Source: Paenibacillus lautus NBRC 15380 (GTDB lineage: Bacteria > Bacillota > Bacilli > Paenibacillales > Paenibacillaceae). From it: a stretch of 64,000 nt of DNA. The notes beneath the pieces are model-generated. The model was not told where the DNA came from. It ran no database searches and saw only the letters and a list, made by a program, of their open reading frames with translations. The DNA lies in contig NZ_BIMF01000008.1 in the NCBI RefSeq assembly GCF_004000945.1, positions 1 through 64,000 on the forward strand, written 5' to 3'. Of this stretch, positions 1 to 8,727 are shown piece by piece. Position 1 is the stretch's first letter; each line of letters starts with the position of its first letter. Both the position numbers and the translations under genes were made by a program.

Positions 1-46
1 AGGGGTCACTTCAGATTACTGATGGTTTTTTATATTCTAATATAGA

Positions 47-91
47 AACGATTCAATTTATAGACCTAATAAAATGAATCGTTGCTTTTTC
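47..91 (+). terminator. Probable rho-independent terminator
   Basis: Arms AACGATTCA and TGAATCGTT are separated by an AT-rich loop and followed by a short T run on the plus strand. It would end a plus-strand transcript entering from outside the window. The long loop makes it a moderate call. Confidence 0.5.
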
Positions 92-104
92 ACGGTAGTA
101 TCGA

Positions 105-509
105 TTATGGGGTCTCGTAGTTTTTTAACGGCATACCTACATATTCACGGAAGGATCGGATCCGCTCTGCCTCAAACTCGAAGACGATTGCAAGCTCATT
201 GCGAAAAGGCCGCCCATTCAGCAAACCTTCCGAGCGAAATACCACAACCCCGTGGTCCTCGTTCTCAAGCACGATGAGTGGAGTCAGCTGCATCTTAAAT
301 ACGGAGCGCTCGAACCGGATCAATTCCTCGAACCGCTCTTTGCCTTGCTGCTCGTGATTCCACCCCTCTAGGGGAAGCGGAACGAAGAAATGAAAATCTT
401 CCGTAACCTTCTTAAGAAAATCTTCTGTATGCCCTGTTTCTAAAGCTTGGCTAAAAGCATCAAACGCTTCGCTAGTTCGGGATGGGACCGAGCTAAAGGA
501 TTTTTCCAT
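105..509 (-). CDS. SnoaL-like / nuclear transport factor 2 family protein
   Basis: 134-residue cytosolic protein of the NTF2-like alpha+beta cone fold (SnoaL-like/ketosteroid isomerase-like superfamily). The length is typical, with an N-terminal helical region (SEAFDAFSQALETGHTEDF), a conserved FHFFVPLP strand, and a C-terminal pattern (IVFEF..ERIRSFREYVG) that is common in the bacterial branch. Family members include isomerases, cyclases and many proteins of unknown function, so the substrate cannot be told from sequence. An AGGAGGAA ribosome site lies at proper distance from the ATG. The next gene on the same strand is a DinB-like protein about 100 bases upstream, so the two could be cotranscribed. 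Fold assignment is good; function is open. Confidence 0.8.
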   Translation of the reverse strand: MEKSFSSVPSRTSEAFDAFSQALETGHTEDFLKKVTEDFHFFVPLPLEGWNHEQQGKERFEELIRFERSVFKMQLTPLIVLENEDHGVVVFRSEGLLNGRPFRNELAIVFEFEAERIRSFREYVGMPLKNYETP

Positions 510-612
510 GAAAGATTCCTCCTCATTATGGTTGACTGGTCGCTGTCGCTGTTTCCATCAAGTCGTTTGGATTGGTGAGGCGGCAAGATAGAGGACTCTA
601 GCTATTGATAGG

Positions 613-1080
613 TTAGCGCGACAAAACCTTTAACTGGCTCGATATCGTCCCAAGGTGAAAAGCTTCGTGAAACAGAATGAAGTTTAACAACTCACCAGAG
701 ATGTTAAATTGGAACGGTCCCAGGGCAAACGGAGTTGAAAGCTTCTCGCCCAGCATTTCAGGTTTCAACTCTGATAAGCGGGAAAGCTGCCCGGTTAACA
801 TCTCGACCAACTCTTCCTTCGATGGAGGAGCAAACGTCCAGTCCAAAGGCTTTGTTCCAGAGTTAAACAGCGTATCATACAAGTCCGGTATGGCCGATGG
901 TGAGCCGAAGATCAAGGGAGAGTACTTATCCATCCAATAAATCATATGACCAACATTCCAACGGATTGTATTGTTGAAACCAGCCGGTTGAATGTCGAAC
1001 AGTTCCTCAGGGATCGCCTGCACCTGCTGCAGTAGCACTTGACGTGCGGTTTTTGCCGTGTTGATCATCATTTCAGACAT
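613..1080 (-). CDS. DinB family protein
   Basis: 155-residue DinB/YfiT-like four-helix bundle protein. The metal-site histidines sit in the expected places: NVGHMIYW in helix 2 and the C-terminal FHEAFHLGTIS motif with two histidines four residues apart. DinB-like proteins are putative metal-dependent transferases; several act as bacillithiol or related thiol transferases, and in B. subtilis the founding member is DNA-damage inducible. The start is the ATG behind AAGGAGG. It diverges from the LysR gene across about 190 bases, a common arrangement for a LysR target, but no operator could be defined. Family call is firm; the substrate is unknown. Confidence 0.88.
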   Translation of the reverse strand: MSEMMINTAKTARQVLLQQVQAIPEELFDIQPAGFNNTIRWNVGHMIYWMDKYSPLIFGSPSAIPDLYDTLFNSGTKPLDWTFAPPSKEELVEMLTGQLSRLSELKPEMLGEKLSTPFALGPFQFNISGELLNFILFHEAFHLGTISSQLKVLSR

Positions 1081-1275
1081 GTTGATTTCCTCCTTTTCAT
1101 GAGAAACACTTGAACTATTCTTAATATAGGTCTCATGGAACTTTCCATCAATGCAGTGGGCGTTACCGGAACGTTAAGTATAAGTTAATGATGATGCATT
1201 GACAGGATAAGGAAGATGAAGTAACAATAATCTGTAACATTCACCCAAACAGGCAATAGAAAGCAGGTGTGCGCG

Positions 1276-2178
1276 ATGGAGTTAAAACAACTGCAATATT
1301 TCATGGCTATTTGTGAAGAGCTTCATTTCACGAGAGCAGCCGAAAAAATGGGAGTCAGTGCACCCAACATCAGCCAGCAGATAAGGAGATTAGAAGAAGA
1401 ATTCGGGGTTCTGTTGTTCGATCGTGTGGGAAAAACAATTGTCCTTACAGACGCTGGAGCGATTCTTCGTGAACATGGTGCTGCCGTATTCACGCATCTG
1501 CAGCAAGCGGGCGACGCCATCGCAGATCTGAAGCAAATGCAAGGCGGATCTCTTTCCATCGGGGTCTTGCCCGGTGACGCGGATCTCATGTTCAATGCCA
1601 TGCTACTAAACTTCCATCAGACCTATCCCACTATCTCGCTGTCCCTTTTGGAAACCACAAAAGTAACAGAACAAGTTCTGGACCGAAGCATCGATGTCGG
1701 CGTAACCATTGGACCTGTTATCGATGAACGTGTCACGTCAATTCCACTGTTTCATGAGGAGTTCTCATTGGCGGTAAGTATGAATGATCCTCTTGCCACG
1801 GAGAACTTCATCCCCTTGAACAGACTGCAAGCCTTAAAGATGGTCATGTTTCCAGCAGACCACCAATGCCGCAAGCTGATCGATCGCTTTTGCATGGACA
1901 ACGGGTTTTCTCTACAGCCGCATATGGTGACGACAACATTATCTTCCCTCCTTCAAATGGTACAGAGCGGAGTTGGCGCTTGTGTTCTGCCGCGACTTCT
2001 GCTGGAGAATCTGGACAATCCAGACATCAAGGTGGTGCACCTGAGGAATCCTACGCCTTCTCAAGACATTTGCCTGATCTACCGTAGCGATAGGTATGTC
2101 GGATATGCCATGCGCACCTTCATCAAGACTTTGAGAGCCTACATCGAAACAGCTATCCAACAATCGAAGTCTTCATAA
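1276..2178 (+). CDS. LysR family transcriptional regulator
   Basis: 300-residue LysR-type regulator. The N-terminal winged helix-turn-helix (about residues 1-60) shows the hallmark pattern MELKQLQYF, FTRAAEKMGVSAPNISQQIRRLEE and LFDR. An effector-binding periplasmic-binding-like domain fills the rest (about 90-290). A GTG three codons upstream is in frame, but the ATG at 1276 has the better-spaced AGGTG site. It is divergent from the DinB-like gene and precedes the S66 peptidase gene by about 100 bases on the same strand; either could be its target. The effector is unknown. Confidence 0.93.
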   Translation: MELKQLQYFMAICEELHFTRAAEKMGVSAPNISQQIRRLEEEFGVLLFDRVGKTIVLTDAGAILREHGAAVFTHLQQAGDAIADLKQMQGGSLSIGVLPGDADLMFNAMLLNFHQTYPTISLSLLETTKVTEQVLDRSIDVGVTIGPVIDERVTSIPLFHEEFSLAVSMNDPLATENFIPLNRLQALKMVMFPADHQCRKLIDRFCMDNGFSLQPHMVTTTLSSLLQMVQSGVGACVLPRLLLENLDNPDIKVVHLRNPTPSQDICLIYRSDRYVGYAMRTFIKTLRAYIETAIQQSKSS

Positions 2179-2285
2179 ATAAGGTAACAAGCTACTTTTT
2201 AGTACTGCACTGCGGACTTTGCCAATATATTTTACAGACATGATCACGATGGATTCTTCTATAATCAGGGAAGGAAGAAAAGGAT

Positions 2286-3209
2286 ATGCCGATACGTCCG
2301 CCAATCTTGCAGAGGGGCGATACCGTTGGAATCGTCACCTTGGGTAGCCCGCTCGCTGCTGACATCATTAATGCACGAATCGAATATTTGAGAGCAATGG
2401 AACTTAATGTTGTATTGGGTCGATATGTATATGCGCAAAACGGGTTTCTTGCCGGCACAGACGAGCAGCGGGCAGCCGATTTAATGATGATGTTTCGAGA
2501 TGAGCAGGTTAAAATGATACTGCCCACACGAGGCGGTACAGGAGTGGCCGGAATTCTTCCGTACCTTGATTATAATGAGATACGAAATAATCCAAAAATC
2601 GTTACGGGTTACAGTGATATCACGGTACTACTCAATGTACTGCATCAATATGTGGATTTAATAACATTCCATAGTCTGCTGCTTATTGACTTTAAGCCTG
2701 AAACGCCCGCTTATAATTTCGATCAGTTTTTTTCCGCAACATCCGTATATTCATCAACCCGGTCAATCTTGAATCCGCCGGGGATGCCGCTGATAAGCCG
2801 TGTTCCGGGCAACGTTACGGGGCAGCTTGTGGGCGGCAATCTGACATCGTTTGTCGATACGCTAGGCACGCCTTTTGAAATCGATACACGCGGTAAAATT
2901 CTCGTTCTCGAAGAAACACATGAACCTACCAATACCGTTTACAGGTACTTGAATGATTTGAAGCTTGCCGGAAAATTTCGTGACTGCATCGGCATTATTA
3001 TGGGGGAATGCTCGGGCTGCCAGGCGGCTTATGGCAAATCCTATGAAGATGTAATCAACGAATTTGTGGTACCTCTCGGTAAGCCGCTTATAACGAACCT
3101 TGCTACAGGACATGGTATTTATAAAGCCGCTTTGCCGATTGGCGCAACCGTGAATCTCGATTCAGTCAATAATAGAATTACTACAGTTGAACCTACCGTC
3201 AGCGTTTAA
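2286..3209 (+). CDS. S66 family LD-carboxypeptidase / MccF-like peptidase
   Basis: 307-residue member of peptidase family S66. The expected Ser-Glu-His triad is visible: Ser110 in TGYSDIT, a glutamate in LVLEETHEPT (about 209-210), and His276 in ATGHGIYK. The oxyanion-side loop PTRGGTG (about 80-86) is also present. S66 enzymes are cytosolic; LdcA-type members trim the terminal D-Ala from muropeptide tetrapeptides during wall recycling, while MccF-type members cleave microcin C7-like aminoacyl adenylates and give immunity. The sequence does not decide between these. It stands alone after the LysR gene. Confidence 0.9.
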   Translation: MPIRPPILQRGDTVGIVTLGSPLAADIINARIEYLRAMELNVVLGRYVYAQNGFLAGTDEQRAADLMMMFRDEQVKMILPTRGGTGVAGILPYLDYNEIRNNPKIVTGYSDITVLLNVLHQYVDLITFHSLLLIDFKPETPAYNFDQFFSATSVYSSTRSILNPPGMPLISRVPGNVTGQLVGGNLTSFVDTLGTPFEIDTRGKILVLEETHEPTNTVYRYLNDLKLAGKFRDCIGIIMGECSGCQAAYGKSYEDVINEFVVPLGKPLITNLATGHGIYKAALPIGATVNLDSVNNRITTVEPTVSV

Positions 3210-3538
3210 CGTCGGCTAAGACGATGAGCTCTGTCGTCTAACGACAAGCCGCACTGAGCCGTGCCGGCAATGAAAGTCCCTTGCGCTTGTAAAGCGTATT
3301 GCACAGACTAACATGCAGTAAAAAACAGCCTTGGCCGACGAACGGCCTAGGCTGTTTACATGTTAACTACGAGGGATTAGGCATAATTGTTTGCATAGGA
3401 GCTGACATGATCCCTGCTTGCTTCTCGTCGAGCTGTGTATGGATAAAAATGATAGTTGAGGAACACATGGATCAATTCTCGAAGATTTGCTGAATCATGA
3501 GCAGCAGCTAATCGCGGAAGAGCGCCATTCCCGATCCG
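3210..3538. other. Intergenic region between converging S66 and HelD genes
   Basis: About 330 bases without a convincing gene. It holds the hairpin at 3324-3357. A short plus-strand stretch near 3480-3560 reads like a helical peptide but overlaps the HelD end and was not called. Confidence 0.5.
3324..3357. terminator. Bidirectional hairpin terminator
   Basis: Arms AACAGCCTTGGCCG and CGGCCTAGGCTGTT pair almost perfectly around a 5-base loop. The A run on the left becomes a T run when read on the minus strand. It sits between the converging S66 and HelD genes. Confidence 0.8.
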
Positions 3539-5956
3539 TTAATATGCTGCTTTCTCATACAAACCTACAGACAATGCCTGCACGAACGGCGACCAATCGC
3601 CCGTCGTGTAAACAAGAAGCCGATGCATGGCTCTTGTACATGCTGTATACAGAAGTTTGCGATCATTTTCCCGGCTGTAAGCTTGAGATGAAGCCTCATA
3701 AATCAGAACTGCATCGAACTCAACACCCTTCGCGAGATACACGGGGATAACCATAGCTCCTTTATCAAAGGTAACCGTCTCCTTCGTAATGAGCTGCAAT
3801 GCCTCGCTTCCTTGCCTCCGTAATGATTCAAAGGCTGTGCGGCTTTCAGCCGCAGTCTTCGTTATGACGGCAATAGATTCGAAGCCTTCGGCTTGTAGTG
3901 CCGCGATGTCTTTCAATATCCGTGCGTCACGCTTCTCCCCACCTTCTAACCTAGTGAGGAGAGGCTTCGGTCCGCTCCTTTCAAAGGGGACGATTTCCGA
4001 CTCATCAGAGAGCAGCATTTTCGTAAATTCCACGATCTCACGAGTTGAACGATAACTGCGAACAAGGCGGATCAAGCTTGTTTCGGCTTCACCATAAAGC
4101 TGAACCAGCGGCGAATCGGACTCCTGCAGCTTTGTAGACTGTGTAAAAATCGCCTGCCCGAAATCGCCGAGTACCGTCATACGGGCACGAGGAAATAGTT
4201 TTTTGAGATACTCATATTGAAACGTCGAGTAATCCTGCCCCTCATCGACAAAGACATGCCGAATCTCCGTGTTCGTCCGAACACCTTCGATCAGTTCTTT
4301 TAAATACAAATACGGAGTCGCATCTTCATAGAATAATTCGAGCCGGTCCAGCTTTTCTTTGGTTTGCTTGCAGATTTCAGGCCATAGAACAGGGATCTCG
4401 GCCTCATTCGTCTTTTCTTGATAAGCAGGTTCATCGTCAAACAATTGGACGTATAGGCTTTGGACATCGATAAACGATAATTTCCTCACGCTTTGTCTTA
4501 GCGGTTTGAAGCTCATCTTCACGATCCTTTGGCTGAGCAATTCCTCCTCCCGCTCGGCGAAGTCAAAGTCACCTTCATCTTCCCGGCGCTTGTTGGTTAT
4601 TTTCTCGTGAACTACGGCGTAACGCTCGGCAATGTCAAACACTTCCCTATCCTTATGCAGCTCGCTGAAAATTTCCGCATATTGCTCGTTGTCCAGGTAA
4701 TGAAGCTCCTCTTCAACCCAAGACGCCCCCCGCTCCTTGCGTTCCAATAGTGAAAGTTCCTTCAAAAGCCACTTCTGCAGAAGATCGACACGATTGGCCA
4801 AGCTTAAGGAGGGGTCATAACTGTAAAATTGCGATCTCATTTGCTCCGCGGTGATCAGTTCACGATCCCGAAAATGAATGCCTTTGAAAAGCATGCCTTC
4901 CCGCCCCAGCCACTGCGCATAGTTCTGCAGGGCTCTCAAGAAAGCCTCGGAAGCTTTGTACTTCATCCCCTGAAGGCGAGCTCCATATTCGGGAGTGGAT
5001 TGTGCAGTCAGCACATATTCGATCTGATCGAAGGGATCCTCCAGACGTAAGGATGAACCCAGCCAATATTCGAGATATTCCTGCAAAGTCGTCTGCTGCA
5101 TGTTCTCCTCGCCGAGCTCGGGAAGGACGGAGGATACATAACTGTTAAAAATTTGATTTGGTGAGAAAAGAACGATCTGGTCAGCCTTAAGCGAATCGCG
5201 GTTTTTGTACAGCAAATACGCTACACGTTGCAAGGCAGCAGAGGTCTTCCCGCTCCCAGCCGCCCCCTGCACGATAAGCAGCCGGCTATGATCGTTTCGG
5301 ATGATGGCGTTTTGCTCTTTCTGGATGGTTGATACGATACTCTTCATTTGCGAGTCCGCGCCTTTGGCCAGCATTTGTTGGAGCAGCTCGTCACCGATCG
5401 TTACGTTCGAATCAAACAGATGACGGATTTGTCCATTGTGAATCTGATACTGCCGTTTCAGCTCCATCGTACCCGTGATCTGCCCGACCGGCGTGACGTA
5501 AGAGGCTGCACCGGGGGAGTGGTCGTAGTAGAGACTCGCGATGGGACTGCGCCAATCATACACCAGGAAGTTTAATCCATCTTCATCAATGAAGGAAGAT
5601 ACTCCGATATAAATCTGCTCGCTCACGTTCAGGCCGTCCTCTAAAAAATCGATGCGCCCAAAATAGGGTGAAGGCAACAGCCGATGTAAGCTCCTCCATT
5701 GTTGCGTCAGAAGCCGATGACGGCGCTCACGTTCAGATAACACCGCAGCCTGTTGTTTAATCGTATAAAATGTTTCTTCAAAATCTTCGTCCGAGCTCGT
5801 GTTGACCGTAACCTCTTCCCAGAATCGCCTGCGAATCTCCGCAGCCTGATCGCGCAGCCCGGTAACGTCCGGTTCCAACTCGTCGATCCTCGCCTTCAGC
5901 TTTTCCCTTACCTGATCCAGCCGTTCTTGTTCTGTCCGCCATTCCTTCGCTTCCAT
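3539..5956 (-). CDS. helD: HelD-like RNA polymerase-associated SF1 helicase
   Basis: 805-residue UvrD/Rep-like superfamily 1 ATPase of the HelD type. HelD binds RNA polymerase and, driven by ATP, frees stalled or hibernating enzyme from nucleic acid. The order matches the family: an N-terminal coiled-coil arm (about 1-95) that enters the secondary channel, a PYFGRIDF/DWRSPIASLYYD region (95-145), Walker A GAAGSGKTS (231-239), a DEGQD Walker B-type motif in the second half, and a C-terminal helicase motif with RSYRSTREI. The ATG at 5956 aligns with the B. subtilis start (EWRTEQ near the N-terminus); the GTG five codons upstream lies almost on the ribosome site. A minus-strand TATAAT (6048-6053) may be its -10 box. 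Confidence 0.92.
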   Translation of the reverse strand: MEAKEWRTEQERLDQVREKLKARIDELEPDVTGLRDQAAEIRRRFWEEVTVNTSSDEDFEETFYTIKQQAAVLSERERRHRLLTQQWRSLHRLLPSPYFGRIDFLEDGLNVSEQIYIGVSSFIDEDGLNFLVYDWRSPIASLYYDHSPGAASYVTPVGQITGTMELKRQYQIHNGQIRHLFDSNVTIGDELLQQMLAKGADSQMKSIVSTIQKEQNAIIRNDHSRLLIVQGAAGSGKTSAALQRVAYLLYKNRDSLKADQIVLFSPNQIFNSYVSSVLPELGEENMQQTTLQEYLEYWLGSSLRLEDPFDQIEYVLTAQSTPEYGARLQGMKYKASEAFLRALQNYAQWLGREGMLFKGIHFRDRELITAEQMRSQFYSYDPSLSLANRVDLLQKWLLKELSLLERKERGASWVEEELHYLDNEQYAEIFSELHKDREVFDIAERYAVVHEKITNKRREDEGDFDFAEREEELLSQRIVKMSFKPLRQSVRKLSFIDVQSLYVQLFDDEPAYQEKTNEAEIPVLWPEICKQTKEKLDRLELFYEDATPYLYLKELIEGVRTNTEIRHVFVDEGQDYSTFQYEYLKKLFPRARMTVLGDFGQAIFTQSTKLQESDSPLVQLYGEAETSLIRLVRSYRSTREIVEFTKMLLSDESEIVPFERSGPKPLLTRLEGGEKRDARILKDIAALQAEGFESIAVITKTAAESRTAFESLRRQGSEALQLITKETVTFDKGAMVIPVYLAKGVEFDAVLIYEASSQAYSRENDRKLLYTACTRAMHRLLVYTTGDWSPFVQALSVGLYEKAAY

Positions 5957-6001
5957 GTTTCCTGAACACACTCCTTTTCAATCTGGTCTGAAAAAAGTGC
6001 A

Positions 6002-6031
6002 TTGACAAATCAGAGGTCACTGATGTAAAAT
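6002..6031 (+). promoter_or_regulatory. Sigma-A-type promoter for an orphan plus-strand transcript
   Basis: TTGACA (6002-6007), an 18-base spacer, then TAAAAT (6026-6031). The spacer carries an inverted TCAG/CTGA pair. No plus-strand gene follows. Confidence 0.55.
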
Positions 6032-6037
6032 TAAATT

Positions 6038-6110
6038 AGGAAAAGTAATTATAATATCAGTTTTACATGATTTTTCATTTGCGCTACTGATTATAACATA
6101 GCGCTTTTTT
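6038..6110 (+). ncRNA. Candidate small RNA of about 70 nt
   Basis: It is bounded by the plus-strand promoter at 6002-6031 and a hairpin GCGCTA/TAGCGC (6081-6104) followed directly by six T residues (6105-6110). No open reading frame fits inside. It diverges from the predicted HelD start, with overlapping start regions. No known RNA family was recognised; this is an inference from signals only. Confidence 0.35.
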
Positions 6111-6271
6111 GCGTTCAATTATTTTTTTGTCTCTTGGCTTATCTGCCAAGTTTTTTTTATTTTCCCGTAAAATACGAACTGGCTCGTCCCCCTCCCTCTC
6201 ACATCAATTACAAGAAGTTGATCTTATTTCTGAATTCCTTTGGTCCTCTGTCAACCTATCGTTAAAGCAAA

Positions 6272-6308
6272 AAACCGGGTTGTGGGAAGAGGTTCCCCAA
6301 CCCGGTTT
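6272..6308 (-). terminator. Terminator after MerR/aldo-keto reductase
   Basis: Arms AAAACCGGGTT and AACCCGGTTTT with additional pairing, followed on the minus strand by a run of six T residues. It lies 10 bases after the MerR stop codon. Confidence 0.85.
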
Positions 6309-6317
6309 TGTCAAATG

Positions 6318-6713
6318 TTAGTCCGCCGGCTTTCTGAGTGCTTTTTCTTTTTTTATAATGGTCTGTTCATATCTTGAAATTTTATCGTTGAGCCGTACCA
6401 GCGTGTTCGTCATTTCTTCGATTTTGTCCGCAAGCCGACTGCGCTGCTCAATCAGTAGCCCTTTTCGTGTTTGGAGGGTGTCGTCTCCTTGTTGAAAGAG
6501 CGTAACATATTCGATAAGCACCTCGACCGGAAGCCCCGCGCTTTGACGCATGCATTTAATAAAATCGACCCATTTGATGTCTTCCTCCGTATATTCCCTG
6601 ATACCGTTTTTATTCCGGTTTACAGGCGGAATCAGCCCAATTCGCTCATAGTAGCGAAGGGTATCCTGGGAAAGCCCGAACCTTTCGCTGATTTCTTTAA
6701 TCGTCACCGCCAT
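6318..6713 (-). CDS. MerR family transcriptional regulator
   Basis: 131-residue MerR-type regulator. The N-terminal winged helix reads MAVTIKEISERFGLSQDTLRYYERIGLIPPV, followed by the REYTEEDIKWVDFIKCMR helix and a C-terminal dimerisation coiled coil (about 85-125). There is no metal-binding cysteine set, so it belongs to the small-molecule or redox branch often found beside aldo-keto reductases. An upstream in-frame extension lacks a ribosome site; the start at 6713 has AGAAGGTG. It lies about 50 bases downstream of the reductase gene and is probably cotranscribed with it. Autoregulation of the pair is inferred from context. Confidence 0.9.
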   Translation of the reverse strand: MAVTIKEISERFGLSQDTLRYYERIGLIPPVNRNKNGIREYTEEDIKWVDFIKCMRQSAGLPVEVLIEYVTLFQQGDDTLQTRKGLLIEQRSRLADKIEEMTNTLVRLNDKISRYEQTIIKKEKALRKPAD

Positions 6714-6762
6714 GCCTGGTTCACCTTCTCTTCTTTCAATACCGTTTCCTGATATGCTTAGG

Positions 6763-7743
6763 CTATATCGCGCCCACAACCCGGTGAGGTACATACGGCT
6801 CTTCGAGGGAGGCGATCTCCTCCAAGGTGAGATTGACCGAGAGAGCGGCTGCCGCATCTTCGAGATGCGACATTTTGGTCGCACCGACAATGGGAGCTGT
6901 AATCGGTTGTTTTTGCAGCAGCCAGGCAAGAGCAACCTGCGAGCGGGGAACGGCTCGCTCTGCTGCAATGACTGCAAGCCGTTCCACAATTACCCGATCG
7001 GCATCGGCAGTGGCATCATACTTGGATTTTTGAGTCATGTCTGTTTCGGAACGATGCGTCGTTTCCGACCAATCGCGTGTCAATCGTCCTGATGCTAGAG
7101 GACTGTACGGGATCACGCCAATTTTTTCGTATTTGCACAGCGGCAGCATTTCGCGTTCTTCTTCGCGGTAAATGAGATTGTAATGGTTCTGCATCGAGAC
7201 GAACCGAGTCCAGCCATTCTTCTCGGCGACATGCTGCGCTTTTAGAAACTGCCATGCATACATGGCCGAAGCTCCAATATAGCGGGCCTTTCCGGCTTTC
7301 ACCACATCATGTAAGGCCTCCATCGTTTCTTCGATCGGCGTATCATAATCCCAACGATGGATCTGGTACAGATCGACATAATCGGTACCCAAACGCTTGA
7401 GGCTTTTGTCGATTTCACTCATGATGGATTTCCGGGACAGCCCCATGCCGTTCGGACCTTCGTGCATACGGAAATGAACCTTAGTCGCGAGGACGATTTC
7501 ATCCCGATTGGCGTAATCCTTCAATGCGCGGCCTACAATTTCCTCACTTGTACCGTCTGAATACACATTTGCTGTATCGAAAAAGTTAATGCCGAGCTCC
7601 AATGCCTTTTTAATAATGGGACGACTGTTCTCCTCATTAAGCACCCATTGATGTATCCATCGCTCTGCTACGCCAAATCCCATGCATCCAAGACAAATGC
7701 GGGATACGTCGAGTCCGGTATTCCCTAGTTTCACATATTCCAT
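6763..7743 (-). CDS. Aldo/keto reductase
   Basis: 326-residue NADPH-dependent aldo-keto reductase, cytosolic (alpha/beta)8 barrel. The catalytic tetrad is in place: Asp56 and Tyr61 (FFDTANVYSDG), Lys88 (LATKVHF) and His129 (LYQIHRWD). The C-terminal cofactor region (VALAWLLQKQPITAPIVGATK) is also typical. It resembles YvtD/YajO-like general aldehyde and ketone reductases. The second of two close ATGs was chosen because AAGGAGG sits seven bases before it; the first ATG directly abuts the site. It forms a two-gene unit with the downstream MerR gene. The natural substrate is unknown. Confidence 0.93.
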   Translation of the reverse strand: MEYVKLGNTGLDVSRICLGCMGFGVAERWIHQWVLNEENSRPIIKKALELGINFFDTANVYSDGTSEEIVGRALKDYANRDEIVLATKVHFRMHEGPNGMGLSRKSIMSEIDKSLKRLGTDYVDLYQIHRWDYDTPIEETMEALHDVVKAGKARYIGASAMYAWQFLKAQHVAEKNGWTRFVSMQNHYNLIYREEEREMLPLCKYEKIGVIPYSPLASGRLTRDWSETTHRSETDMTQKSKYDATADADRVIVERLAVIAAERAVPRSQVALAWLLQKQPITAPIVGATKMSHLEDAAAALSVNLTLEEIASLEEPYVPHRVVGAI

Positions 7744-8130
7744 GAACATCCCTCCTTATATCTAGTCTATCACCTGGAGTTAACTCAAGGTCAACATGAA
7801 ATAAAATTCTCATGACTAACCAGCTATTTAAATCGGGACTCTGTGTCAGTCAAAAAACTTATGCCATCAGGACTATCTGATTCCCCTCTCCGATTAAAAA
7901 AAACCACTGATTCTTAATGATCAGTGGGTTCAAGACTTGGAAAAACAATTACATGAATTACTACTACGCTGCAACAGGCAATATCCGAATTTTATACCGA
8001 GCATTATTTACGATACAGCTGTTCTTATCCAAAACTCTTTGACAAGACATGTGCTGAAGCACAAACAAGTTTGTGATTGGTTTGTTTTAGATGAACCGTT
8101 TCTTCTAGAACTTCCGTTCTACTTGTGTTG
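7744..8130. other. Intergenic region
   Basis: About 390 bases. Apart from the minus-strand terminator at 7902-7930 and the presumed reductase promoter next to 7744, no gene or known element is supported. The open frames here have no ribosome sites or recognisable domains. Confidence 0.5.
7902..7930 (-). terminator. Terminator downstream of the DUF4181 gene
   Basis: AACCACTGAT / ATCAGTGGGTT hairpin with an eight-base A run on its left, read as T8 on the minus strand. It is separated from the DUF4181 stop by about 200 bases. Confidence 0.75.
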
Positions 8131-8493
8131 TCACACAAATAACTCAAGACCAAGGAAAAGGAGCAAACCGCTAACACTTGCATAAGCACTGAGGAGGTGT
8201 TGTTTGGAATCCTTCTTGTAGCGTCTTTCAACAACGGATCGGAATGCATGTAGAATAGCTAATACAAGAATAACGTCCTGATGAGCCTCCATTCTCCATT
8301 CCCAAACAAATCTCATGCAGTAAAGGGCGATTAGGGAACCAGCTACGAGGATGAGCTCCCCAATTAGATGAAATCGATTGATATGCTTATACAGCAGCTT
8401 ATCTGAATCGTGGGGTACCTTCAGCTTTTTTTTGATCCATAAGTACCCGGAGACGAATACGATCGCATACAAAATGATACTCATTACGAGCAT
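8131..8493 (-). CDS. DUF4181-type small membrane protein
   Basis: 120-residue integral membrane protein with about four hydrophobic segments: SIILYAIVFVSGYLW near the N-terminus, LIGELILVAGSLIALY, VILVLAILHAFRSVVERRY, and a C-terminal LLLFLGLELFV. The charged HDSDKLLYKHINRFH loop and the FRSVVERRY motif match the DUF4181 family seen in Bacillales. The start at 8493 is preferred over an upstream ATG because AAGGGGTG lies eight bases before it. It is a monocistronic gene with its own terminator. Function is unknown. Confidence 0.7.
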   Translation of the reverse strand: MLVMSIILYAIVFVSGYLWIKKKLKVPHDSDKLLYKHINRFHLIGELILVAGSLIALYCMRFVWEWRMEAHQDVILVLAILHAFRSVVERRYKKDSKQHLLSAYASVSGLLLFLGLELFV

Positions 8494-8727
8494 TCTAAAG
8501 TCACCCCTTTCCAAAATAGCTGCCAGTATCACTCAAGACCCAACATACAGTTTTTTTCTACAATTACTCGTATCTGGAAAAATAGGTTTATCATTCCTTT
8601 AAAATACACTATTTTCTTATTTGTATCAATTACATATGGAAACCTTAGTTTGCAGATTTCGGTGCAGGATTACGAATTTATATATCATGATGGCCATCAT
8701 TCAACCTCTGTAGGGTAACAAACAACT

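Larger units (their letters stand above)
5957..6317. other. HelD leader and divergent regulatory region
   Basis: About 360 bases without a protein gene. It contains a minus-strand -10 box for HelD (6048-6053), a well-formed plus-strand promoter (6002-6031), a hairpin-T6 terminator (6081-6110) and the MerR terminator (6272-6308). The rest is AT-rich with no recognised element. Confidence 0.55.

Noticed and set aside
3480..3560. Plus-strand frame EDLLNHEQQLIAEERHSRS, loosely like an IstB (IS21) C-terminus
   Set aside because: Only about 20 residues, overlaps the HelD end, and no other IS part or inverted repeat is nearby.
7937..8185. 82-residue plus-strand frame before the DUF4181 gene
   Set aside because: No ribosome site and partial overlap with the DUF4181 coding region on the other strand.
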